A stretch of DNA of 37,841 nucleotides, from contig JAHHUD010000007.1 in NCBI GenBank assembly GCA_020024185.1, positions 1 through 37,841 of the forward strand, written 5' to 3'. The stretch is from Oscillospiraceae bacterium (lineage in GTDB: Bacteria; Bacillota; Clostridia; Oscillospirales; Ruminococcaceae). The notes beneath the pieces are model-generated. The model ran no database searches. It saw only the letters and a program-made list of their open reading frames with translations, and was not told the origin of the DNA. Shown here piece by piece: positions 7,306 to 14,115 of the stretch. How positions within the stretch are numbered: the stretch's first letter is position 1; each line of letters starts with the position of its first letter. The position numbers were made by a program, and so were the translations under genes.

Positions 7306-8643
7306 ATGAAATTGCTTAAAGATACAAGATTTTATAAATTTTTAATTCCTTCTATTATAGGTGTATTTTTGTTTATAACACCTATAAATCAAGACGGAAA
7401 CATTACAATTCCAATTGCTGTTTTAGCAAATAAACTTTTAACTTTTATGGGTGATAAAAGCCTTTTGGTTATTTATATACTTATTTCAATAAGCACAATT
7501 ATTACTATTTTAAACAAAATTTTAAAATTTAAGTTTATCAAAAACAATCCAAAGTTAGATAGTCTTTTTGGTATTAAAGGTTTTTGGCTCTGGGTTAGAA
7601 TTTTTGGGTTTATATTTGTAACAATGATTTTTTGGAACATTGGACCTGAATTTATAATTGGAGAAAACACTGGTATTCTTATCGCAAAAGGGCTTATGCC
7701 TATACTCGTTTGTGTATTTCTTTTGGCTGGGTTTCTTTTAGCTTTACTTTTAAATTTTGGCTTATTAGATTTTTTCGGAGCTCTGCTTATAAAAATTATG
7801 CGTCCAATATTTAATCTTCCTGGCAGAAGTGCTCTTGACTGTGTCGCCTCCTGGCTTGGTGATGGTTCTATTGGGGTATTACTTACAAGCAAACAATATG
7901 AAGAAGGATTTTATTCAAAAAGAGAAGCCACTGTAATTGCAACCACATTCTCTGCTGTAAGTATAACTTTTGCTCTTGTAGTAATAAGTGAAGTTGGACT
8001 AGAACATATGTTTCTTCCTTTTTATCTCACAGTTTCATTAGCTGGCATTGTCGCTGCAATGATTGTACCAAAACTTGCTCCTTTGTCAAAAATCCCTGAT
8101 ACATATTACATTAAACAACCTTTTAAAGAAGATGTTCCTGAAAATACATCAAATTTAAAATACGGTCTATCCCTTGCACTCAACAAGGCAGAGAATGCAC
8201 CTTCCCTAAAAAGTTTTATTAAAGAAGGTTGTGAAAATGTTTTTGAAATGTGGTTTGGTACTTTGCCGGTAATTCTTGCTCTTGGCACAGTTGCTCTCAT
8301 TATTGCAGAATTTACACCTGTATTTAAAATTCTTGGTATGCCTTTTATACCAGTTTATAAAATTCTCGGTGTACCAGAAGCTGAACTAGCCAGTCAGACA
8401 GTTATTGTTGGATTTGCTGATATGTTTTTACCAAGTGTTATTGCAAGCACTATCCAAAGCGAAATGACACGTTTTATAGTTGCTGCAACAAGTGTAACAC
8501 AACTTATATATATGTCAGAAATAGGCAGTATTATTATGGGCAGTAAAATCCCGGTTTCATTGAAAGATTTATTTATAATTTTTATTGAAAGAACAATTGT
8601 AACATTGCCGGTTATAACAATTATGGCACATTTAATATTTTAA
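7306..8643 (+). CDS. YjiH-family membrane protein with nucleoside-recognition (Gate) domains
   Basis: A 445-residue integral membrane protein with about 10-11 hydrophobic segments. The YjiH start LIPSIIGVFLFITPI is near residue 13. Two Gate-type repeats are visible: MRPIFNLPGRSALDCVASWLGDGSIGVLLTSKQYEEGFYSKREATVIATTFSAVS (about 165-220) and a second around ILGMPFIPVYKILGVPEAELASQTVIVGFADMFLP (about 345-380). Gate domains occur in nucleoside transporters, FeoB and spore maturation proteins; the YjiH substrate is not established. It is a single-gene unit with a terminator right after the stop and AAGGA before the ATG. It is beside, but not in one operon with, the tRNA and MerR genes. Confidence 0.88.
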   Translation: MKLLKDTRFYKFLIPSIIGVFLFITPINQDGNITIPIAVLANKLLTFMGDKSLLVIYILISISTIITILNKILKFKFIKNNPKLDSLFGIKGFWLWVRIFGFIFVTMIFWNIGPEFIIGENTGILIAKGLMPILVCVFLLAGFLLALLLNFGLLDFFGALLIKIMRPIFNLPGRSALDCVASWLGDGSIGVLLTSKQYEEGFYSKREATVIATTFSAVSITFALVVISEVGLEHMFLPFYLTVSLAGIVAAMIVPKLAPLSKIPDTYYIKQPFKEDVPENTSNLKYGLSLALNKAENAPSLKSFIKEGCENVFEMWFGTLPVILALGTVALIIAEFTPVFKILGMPFIPVYKILGVPEAELASQTVIVGFADMFLPSVIASTIQSEMTRFIVAATSVTQLIYMSEIGSIIMGSKIPVSLKDLFIIFIERTIVTLPVITIMAHLIF

Positions 8644-8649
8644 CTAATT

Positions 8650-8680
8650 AAAAGGTCACCGTAAAAAGTGGCCTTTTTCT
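8650..8680 (+). terminator. Terminator after the YjiH gene
   Basis: A 10-bp stem AAAAGGTCAC / GTGGCCTTTT with one G-T pair and an 8-base loop, followed by T residues, 6 bases after the stop codon. It also insulates the tRNA gene. Confidence 0.88.
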
Positions 8681-8701
8681 ATTTTATTAGTCACAAATAT
8701 A

Positions 8702-8710
8702 TGATATAAT
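8702..8710 (+). promoter_or_regulatory. tRNA-Arg promoter (extended -10)
   Basis: An extended -10 TGATATAAT ends 13 bases before the tRNA. The expected -35 position falls in the T-rich end of the preceding terminator and is poor, so recognition would rely on the extended -10. Confidence 0.5.
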
Positions 8711-8723
8711 AATATAATATTAT

Positions 8724-8800
8724 GCGTCTATAGCTCAGTTGGATAGAGCGTTCGGCTCCGACCCGAAAGGTCGCTGGTTCAATTCCAGTTAGGCGCACCA
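8724..8800 (+). tRNA. tRNA-Arg (anticodon CCG), CCA encoded
   Basis: A complete cloverleaf can be drawn. The 7-bp acceptor stem is GCGTCTA / TAGGCGC with one G-T pair. The D stem is GCTC / GAGC. The anticodon stem is TTCGG / CCGAA with loop CTCCGAC, giving anticodon CCG. The variable loop is AGGTC, and the T arm has loop TTCAATT. The discriminator is A, followed by an encoded CCA. It reads CGG codons, rare in an AT-rich genome. It is a single tRNA, with no cluster and no direct repeat of its 3' end seen inside the window. Confidence 0.97.
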
Positions 8801-8824
8801 TTATTTTCATTTTTTATAAAATAT

Positions 8825-8855
8825 TTATACTATTTCATCTTTGATATCATATTAT
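8825..8855 (+). promoter_or_regulatory. Putative merR promoter with MerR-type operator in a 19-bp spacer
   Basis: -35 TTATAC (8825-8830), 19-base spacer, and -10 TATTAT (8850-8855). The spacer carries ACTAT (8829-8833) and TTTGATA (8840-8846) separated by 6 bases. Exactly the same two cores with the same separation and the same register to -35/-10 occur in the flavoprotein promoter at 11985-12015. A 19-bp spacer filled by a dyad is the known layout of MerR-activated promoters. Autoregulation is inferred. Confidence 0.6.
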
Positions 8856-8917
8856 TTATACTTATATTTTATAAGAATAACAATTAATAAAACAGTATAC
8901 TTTAAAGGAGTATTTAT

Positions 8918-9715
8918 ATGAATATTTTGGTAGGTGATTTAGCAAAATTATTTGGTATTTCTAGCCAGTCACTCCACTATTATGAAAAAATAGGTGTCTT
9001 AAATCCTCAAAAAGATATAATTAATGAGTACAGGTATTATGACCTGTCTGACTTTAGTAAGCTTGGAGCTTTAAGAAAACTACGCAATGCAGACTTTTCT
9101 TTAGATGATAGCATAAGTATTTTTAACAGCACAGACTATACTGAAGTTGCAGAAAAATACCTTGAAAAAAAGAATGATATTTTAAAAGAAATTGAAAAAA
9201 AGCAACAAATTATTGAAAAACTTGATAAAGCAACCGCTCTTTATAAAAAATATAAAGAAATAGGCAGTGAAATTACTATTGAGACTTTACCTCCTTTTTT
9301 GAGATTTGAGTCTGCTGATACTCATATTATTTTTCAAAACAGAAAAATGAGAACAGAGGCTATACCATGGTTTGTAAATATTTTGCATACATTTTCTTGT
9401 CAAATGTATTATTATGATGACAAAGAATTTACTTCTTTTTCATATTTTACTCATGGAATGATTGCAGACGCACAAACAGTTGAATATTTAAATCTCGGTA
9501 TCACTGAAAATGTTACACACATTGAAGGTGGTAAATTTATATCATGTTTATTTGAGTGCGAAAAAAACACCGATTATATTACACAGATAATTTCTAATTG
9601 TATAGATTATGCAAAACAAAATGGTAAAAAAATACGAGCCAATCCATGTGCTATGAATATTTTTAGTTATCAAGATAAAAAGTTTTTTAATCAAATTTTA
9701 ATTCCTATTTATTAA
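8918..9715 (+). CDS. MerR-family transcriptional regulator with large C-terminal effector domain
   Basis: A DNA-binding regulator of 265 residues. The N-terminal winged helix (about 1-70) has VGDLAKLFGISSQSLHYYEKIGVLNP, then the wing YRYYDLSDFSKLGALRKLRNADFSL, which is the MerR signature. A long coiled-coil helix (about 85-118, rich in Lys and Glu) is the dimer arm. Residues about 120-265 form an alpha/beta domain resembling a GyrI-like multidrug or effector domain, but no ligand is evident. It lacks the cysteines of metal- or redox-sensing MerR proteins in the metal loop. It converges on the flavoprotein gene, and both promoters share an operator-like motif, so that gene is its likely target. 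AAAGGAG precedes the ATG. Confidence 0.9.
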   Translation: MNILVGDLAKLFGISSQSLHYYEKIGVLNPQKDIINEYRYYDLSDFSKLGALRKLRNADFSLDDSISIFNSTDYTEVAEKYLEKKNDILKEIEKKQQIIEKLDKATALYKKYKEIGSEITIETLPPFLRFESADTHIIFQNRKMRTEAIPWFVNILHTFSCQMYYYDDKEFTSFSYFTHGMIADAQTVEYLNLGITENVTHIEGGKFISCLFECEKNTDYITQIISNCIDYAKQNGKKIRANPCAMNIFSYQDKKFFNQILIPIY

Positions 9716-9723
9716 TAGAATAT

Positions 9724-9770
9724 AAAAATACAGAGTTTCTCTAAATAGTTTAGACAAACTCTGTATTTTT
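9724..9770 (+). terminator. merR terminator, long bidirectional hairpin
   Basis: A perfect 15-bp stem (arms 9724-9738 and 9756-9770) starts with five A and ends with five T. The 17-base loop can pair further (CTAAA / TTTAG). It begins 8 bases after the merR stop and can also serve the convergent flavoprotein gene. Confidence 0.88.
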
Positions 9771-9777
9771 ATATAGC

Positions 9778-9820
9778 GAAAACTTCTATATACACTTTTG
9801 AGGTGCATATAGAAGTTTTC
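9778..9820 (-). terminator. Second hairpin, likely flavoprotein terminator
   Basis: A perfect 14-bp stem (arms 9778-9791 and 9807-9820) with a 15-base loop whose ends can form CAC/GTG. In minus-strand RNA the right arm ends in TTTTC, a short U run, 32 bases after the flavoprotein stop. It is separate in sequence from the adjacent 9724-9770 hairpin. Confidence 0.7.
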
Positions 9821-9852
9821 TATTTAGGAAATGAAATTTAGATTGTTTTTAA

Positions 9853-11937
9853 TTATTTAATTTCTGCTTTCATTGTGTCTGCTGCAATAGCACCAAAAGC
9901 CATAGCAGAGTCAAAACCATAAGCATAAGTTCTACCGTCTTTTTGTTCAACAGAACCACAAACGTCGCCTGCTGCATAAAGACCTGGTATTATTTTACCT
10001 TCTTCTGTCAAAACATGTGCAGAAGTATCAATTTTCAAACCACCTGTTGTCAAATAAACATTAGGGTCAACTCTGATTGCCCATATACCTGTTGAATGTT
10101 CGATATAAGGGAGTTTATCTCTGCCCCATTCATCTTTTTCATTTGCCAAAGACAATTCATTGTTTTTGTTAACTGTATTAACCAAGTTTGGAAGATTTAA
10201 TTCTTTTGCACAAGCTTCCAAAGAGTCATATTTTTTTGCTTCGCCTTTTTCGAATATAGCTTTATAAGCATCAAAACCGTATGATTCATTATTACATGTC
10301 ATAGCTGCTGCTGCATCGTCAAAGATAAAGTAGAAAGTATCTCCGTTTGCTGGGTCAGCTTTAGCTTTAGCCATTGTAGAGTGGTTATCTTTCATAATGT
10401 TACCAAATTGGTCACCATTTACATTTACGATGATACCTGGTGTTGTTTGGTGCATAAATGCAAGTTCAAAGTGGCTGTCATAACTTGCCAAGAATCCTGG
10501 AACATGACCACCCATACCTTCAATACCTGCGCCATATTCCATAGCAAGCAACATACCGTCACCTGTCAAAGATACTGGTGCATTGAAATAGTTATCAGCC
10601 CATTCTGGATAATATTTTTCAACTAATTCTTGGTTTTTAGCAAAGCTACCTGATGCAATCAAAACAGCATCTGCGTTAACATTCCAAACTTTACCGTCTT
10701 TGCCTTCTGCAACAAGACCTACAATTCTGCCTGTTTCATCTTTTTTCAAATCTGTTACAGGTGTACCGTAAATAATACGTCCGCCTTTTGCTTCAATACG
10801 TTTTACAAAAAATTCCATTGCAAAACCAGTACCACCTTGGTAGCAACCTGGAGCAAAATATGGATATGCGTAAGCACTGCGACTACCTAAAGTTGTAAAA
10901 CCAACACCTATGTTTGCCATCCAGTCATACAATTCACCGATTTTTGTAAATACAGATTTTGTAAATGGCAAATCTTTATTTATATTTGGATTATCTCCAG
11001 CCATTTTTAAGAATGCTTCGCCAAGGTTATCCCATGTGCTGTATATTGGACTTCCTAAGCCCCAGTTATTAAAAATTTCAGAATCAGAAAGAACGATACC
11101 ACCGTATGTTGTTGGCATAGAACCACCTGGGATATCCTGTTTTTCAAACAAGATAACATCTGTAACGCCCATATCCAACAATCTTGCTGCTGCCAATAAG
11201 CCTGATGTACCAGCACCCATAATAGCTACTTGCACATTTTCTTCAACTTCTTTTTTTATAATTTTTTGTTCTGGTTTAGTGCTGTATTTTGCAACATCAC
11301 CGCCAGCGTTTTCAATTGCTTTTGTAACAGCCTGTTTAACCGCATTTGATGTTACTGTTGCACCTGCAACACTGTCAACTGCAACACTTTGTGCTTCAAC
11401 AATTTTACCTGGCATTCTTGCAGTTGCAAAAGTACCAATACCTTGTGTTTCATCTTGAGAAAGAACTTCAACTGATCTTATTTCTTCGTTTACAAACAAT
11501 GTTGAAACGCTTATCATACCTTCATGACCAGGTACTTCAACAACATATTTACCGTCTTTAACTTTTTTATCTGTTACTGTTTCGCCTTGTTCACCTTTTG
11601 CTGATGCCAACGCACTTTTTACAGCACTGATAAAAGCATTACTTGAGTATGTAGCACCTGATACAGCGTCAACTTCTGCTGTATTTGAGCTAATCATTTT
11701 TTCTGTTAATTCTGCGATTGCCTTACCACCAATATCTGGTGTTTCTTTTTCTGCTTCAGCTGTAATTTCTGTAATCTTGCTTTCATCAACTGTTACATTT
11801 ACAACTATTTCACCACCAAAGCCTTGTGCACTACCTGTGTATGTGCCAGCTTTGTATTCAGCTCCTTTTTCACTACAACCAACAGTTGCAATTGTAAGAG
11901 CTGTCATAAGTGCAAATAAACCTATTATTTTTTTCAC
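9853..11937 (-). CDS. Lipid-anchored flavoprotein reductase: two FMN-binding domains plus FAD (fumarate reductase-like) domain
   Basis: A 694-residue extracytoplasmic flavoprotein, probably an anaerobic respiratory reductase. It has a lipoprotein signal ending TIATVGC (C21). FMN-binding domain 1 has D90-A-V-S-G-A-T96 and domain 2 has D188-S-V-A-G-A-T194, the Dx(S/T/A)GAT type of site where ApbE attaches FMN to Thr. The FAD domain starts at VQVAIMGAGTSGLLAAARLL (GxGxSG, 241-246) and ends with PGLYAAGDVCG and YAYGFDSAMAFGAIAA. By eye R669 matches the substrate-binding Arg of flavocytochrome c fumarate reductase. The usual GxRF arginine is Gln (D509-Q510-F511) and the HHTxGG histidines are Y628-L629, so the substrate is probably neither fumarate nor urocanate. 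It has no haem motif. GTG start; AGGAG 8 bases upstream. Confidence 0.9.
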   Translation of the reverse strand: MKKIIGLFALMTALTIATVGCSEKGAEYKAGTYTGSAQGFGGEIVVNVTVDESKITEITAEAEKETPDIGGKAIAELTEKMISSNTAEVDAVSGATYSSNAFISAVKSALASAKGEQGETVTDKKVKDGKYVVEVPGHEGMISVSTLFVNEEIRSVEVLSQDETQGIGTFATARMPGKIVEAQSVAVDSVAGATVTSNAVKQAVTKAIENAGGDVAKYSTKPEQKIIKKEVEENVQVAIMGAGTSGLLAAARLLDMGVTDVILFEKQDIPGGSMPTTYGGIVLSDSEIFNNWGLGSPIYSTWDNLGEAFLKMAGDNPNINKDLPFTKSVFTKIGELYDWMANIGVGFTTLGSRSAYAYPYFAPGCYQGGTGFAMEFFVKRIEAKGGRIIYGTPVTDLKKDETGRIVGLVAEGKDGKVWNVNADAVLIASGSFAKNQELVEKYYPEWADNYFNAPVSLTGDGMLLAMEYGAGIEGMGGHVPGFLASYDSHFELAFMHQTTPGIIVNVNGDQFGNIMKDNHSTMAKAKADPANGDTFYFIFDDAAAAMTCNNESYGFDAYKAIFEKGEAKKYDSLEACAKELNLPNLVNTVNKNNELSLANEKDEWGRDKLPYIEHSTGIWAIRVDPNVYLTTGGLKIDTSAHVLTEEGKIIPGLYAAGDVCGSVEQKDGRTYAYGFDSAMAFGAIAADTMKAEIK

Positions 11938-11984
11938 TTTTTTCTCTCCTATATTATATCGTTTGGGTGATTTTACATTTTTGA

Positions 11985-12015
11985 ATTATAAACTATCAAA
12001 CATTTGATAGTTCAA
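11985..12015 (-). promoter_or_regulatory. Flavoprotein promoter with perfect dyad filling a 19-bp spacer (MerR-type operator)
   Basis: Minus-strand -35 TTGAAC (12015-12010), 19-base spacer (12009-11991), and consensus -10 TATAAT (11990-11985). A perfect inverted repeat, arms AACTATCAAA (11991-12000) and TTTGATAGTT (12003-12012) around a 2-base centre, fills the spacer. The start should be near 11978, giving a leader of about 40 bases. Such an over-long spacer with a central dyad is what MerR regulators need to twist into an active form. Confidence 0.8.
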
Positions 12016-12025
12016 TGAAATTTTA

Positions 12026-12093
12026 ACAATATTTTACAATATTTTCGTTTTATTTATCATATTTGTTAATAGTTACAAATATGTCGTTTGTAA
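12026..12093. promoter_or_regulatory. Upstream inverted and tandem repeats before the flavoprotein promoter
   Basis: Two tandem copies of ACAATATTTT (12026-12035, 12036-12045) are followed by a perfect 9-bp dyad CATATTTGT / ACAAATATG (12058-12066, 12075-12083). An overlapping 7-bp dyad TTACAAA / TTTGTAA (12073-12079, 12087-12093) shares its middle half-site. The dyads are roughly 90-105 bases before the predicted start. A site for a second regulator is possible; no protein can be assigned. Confidence 0.4.
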
Positions 12094-12142
12094 TATATTA
12101 AATTTCAACAATAAAATTTAATATAAATATTATTAAAAATAA

Positions 12143-12170
12143 AAAAGGTCCTCATAATAGAGAACCTTTT
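12143..12170 (-). terminator. asnS terminator
   Basis: An 11-bp stem with one G-T pair (arms 12143-12153 and 12160-12170) and a 6-base loop. On the minus strand it ends in six T, 10 bases after the asnS stop. Confidence 0.88.
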
Positions 12171-12180
12171 AATATAATTA

Positions 12181-13566
12181 TTAAAGAGAACCTGTTGTTC
12201 TTGGGAAAGGAATTACATCGCGGATATTTGATATACCTGTAATATACATAATAAGTCTTTCAAAACCAAGACCATAACCAGCGTGTTTTACACCGCCAAA
12301 TTTTCTAAGTTCGATGTACCACTGATAATCTTCTGGGTTAAGACCACATTCTTCCATTCTTGCAAGAAGTATATCAAGTCTTTCTTCACGTTGACTACCA
12401 CCACAAAGTTCACCAACACCTGGAACAAGCATATCTGCTGCTGCCACTGTTTTTCCGTCATCGTCAAGACGCATATAGAAAGATTTGATTTCTTTTGGAT
12501 AATTTGTAACAAACACTGGTTTTTTATAAATTTGCTCTGTAAGAAATCTTTCATGCTCTGTTTGAAGGTCACAACCCCATTCAACTTTATATTGGAATTT
12601 ATCGTTGTGTGGTTTAAGAAGTTCAACAGCTTCTGTATAAGTTACACGAACAAACTCGCTGTTAACAAGATTTGTAAGGCGTTCTTTAAGTCCTTTATCA
12701 ACAAACTGGTTAAAGAATTCAATATCATTTGGACAAGTTTCAAGAACATATCTGATAACATATTTAATCATCGCTTCTGCGTTATCCATATAGTCATATA
12801 AATCTGCAAAAGCCATTTCTGGTTCCATCATCCAGAATTCAGCAGCATGACGTGGTGTGTTACTGTTTTCTGCACGGAATGTTGGCCCAAATGTATAAAT
12901 TTTGCCAAAAGCCATAGCCATAGCTTCACCTTCAAGCTGACCTGAAACTGTCAAGTTTGTGCTTTGACCAAAGAAATCTTGGCTAAAGTCAATAGCACCT
13001 TCTTCTGTACGTGGAAGGTTATCTAAATCAAGTGTTGTTACTCTAAACATTTCACCAGCACCTTCACAGTCTGACCCTGTAATAAGTGGTGTATTCATGT
13101 AAACAAAACCATTTTCGTTAAAGAATTTATGAATTGCAAATGCAGCAGCACTTCTTACTCTAAATGCTGCACTGAATGTATTTGTTCTTGGACGAAGATG
13201 TGGCATTGTTCTCAAATATTCCAATGTATGACGTTTTTTCTGCAATGGATATTCGCTTGGACAAGTACCAATAACTTTGATTTCATCTGCATTTATTTCA
13301 AATGGTTGTTTTGCATTTGGAGTAAGAACAACTTTACCTGTTACTGAGAAAGCTGTACCAACACCAGATTTTGCAATTTCTGTATAATTATCAAGCTTAG
13401 CTTGTTCAAAAACAATCTGTACACCTTTAAAAGAACTACCATCATTAAGTTCAATAAAACCGATATTTTTACTGTCACGAACTGTTTTTGCCCAACCTTC
13501 AACTGTTACAACAGAGTTGTCAGCTGGCAATTGTGAATATAATTTGCTTATTTCTATTCTTTTCAT
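12181..13566 (-). CDS. asnS: Asparagine--tRNA ligase
   Basis: Charges tRNA-Asn with asparagine. At 461 residues it is a standard class IIb enzyme. The N-terminal OB-fold anticodon domain (about 1-100) has VTVEGWAKTVRDSKNIGFIELNDG. The catalytic core has PLITGSDCEGAGEMF, motif 2 FRAENSNTPRHAAEFWMMEPEMAF and motif 3 GYGLGFERLIMYITGISNIRDVIPFPRT. The EMFRVTTLD segment and the lack of an archaeal AspRS-type pattern favour Asn over Asp. It is a single-gene unit with its own promoter and terminator. The ribosome site is GAGGGTGG upstream of the ATG. The leader is about 38 bases, so there is no T-box. Confidence 0.96.
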   Translation of the reverse strand: MKRIEISKLYSQLPADNSVVTVEGWAKTVRDSKNIGFIELNDGSSFKGVQIVFEQAKLDNYTEIAKSGVGTAFSVTGKVVLTPNAKQPFEINADEIKVIGTCPSEYPLQKKRHTLEYLRTMPHLRPRTNTFSAAFRVRSAAAFAIHKFFNENGFVYMNTPLITGSDCEGAGEMFRVTTLDLDNLPRTEEGAIDFSQDFFGQSTNLTVSGQLEGEAMAMAFGKIYTFGPTFRAENSNTPRHAAEFWMMEPEMAFADLYDYMDNAEAMIKYVIRYVLETCPNDIEFFNQFVDKGLKERLTNLVNSEFVRVTYTEAVELLKPHNDKFQYKVEWGCDLQTEHERFLTEQIYKKPVFVTNYPKEIKSFYMRLDDDGKTVAAADMLVPGVGELCGGSQREERLDILLARMEECGLNPEDYQWYIELRKFGGVKHAGYGLGFERLIMYITGISNIRDVIPFPRTTGSL

Positions 13567-13610
13567 AAGACATCCACCCTCTTTACTTTTTTGTAAAAAT
13601 CATATCTTTT

Positions 13611-13639
13611 ATTATATTATTTTATATCATTATAGTCAA
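13611..13639 (-). promoter_or_regulatory. asnS promoter
   Basis: Minus-strand -35 TTGACT (13639-13634), 17-base spacer, and -10 TATAAT (13616-13611). It is close to consensus and gives a short leader. Confidence 0.78.
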
Positions 13640-13674
13640 CAATCTATTTATTCATATACAAGTTGTTACAAATA

Positions 13675-13707
13675 AAAATGGCATCACCTTTACGATGACA
13701 CCATTTT
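13675..13707 (-). terminator. atp operon terminator
   Basis: Stem AAAATGG / CCATTTT (13675-13681, 13701-13707) continues as CATC / GATG across a 3-base bulge. On the minus strand it ends in TTTTTATTT. It lies 6 bases after the atpC stop. Confidence 0.8.
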
Positions 13708-13713
13708 ACTTGA

Positions 13714-14112
13714 TTAACTATTCTTAACTTCCATACGTACCATAGCACGTTTCGCCTTGTTTTTACCATGCTCAGCAGTATTTTTATCTTCTGCCTTTTC
13801 AATCTGTTTCTTAGCTTTATCCAAAGCAAGTTCAGCTCTGGTAAGGTCAATTTCATCTTTCCATTCAAAAGTTGACGCAAGAACTGTAACTACATTTTTA
13901 GAAACTGTCATAACACCACCATTACAAGCAGCTACTTTTTTTTCGCCGTTTGTTGTGATAATTGCTTTGCCAATATCAAGAGCAGTAACATAGTCTGTAT
14001 GGTTTGCCCAAATACTTACATTGCCAGTAACTGAGCGAACAAGAATACTTTCTGCCGGTCCGTCAAACTTAACACCATCAGCAGTTATAATTTTAAGGTT
14101 GAATGATTCCAT
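13714..14112 (-). CDS. atpC: F-type ATP synthase epsilon subunit
   Basis: Central-stalk subunit that links gamma to the c-ring and restrains ATP hydrolysis. At 132 residues it is normal. The N-terminal beta sandwich (about 1-85) has SFNLKIITADGVKFDGPAESILVRSVTGNVSIWANHTDYVTAL. The C-terminal pair of helices is DLTRAELALDKAKKQIEKAED and GKNKAKRAMVRMEV. It is the last gene of the operon, 3 bases after atpD, with GGGGG eight bases before the ATG. Confidence 0.95.
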   Translation of the reverse strand: MESFNLKIITADGVKFDGPAESILVRSVTGNVSIWANHTDYVTALDIGKAIITTNGEKKVAACNGGVMTVSKNVVTVLASTFEWKDEIDLTRAELALDKAKKQIEKAEDKNTAEHGKNKAKRAMVRMEVKNS

Positions 14113-14115
14113 GAA

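Noticed and set aside
8724..8800. tRNA-Arg as an active integration site
   Set aside because: No integrase gene and no repeat of the tRNA 3' end were found in the window.
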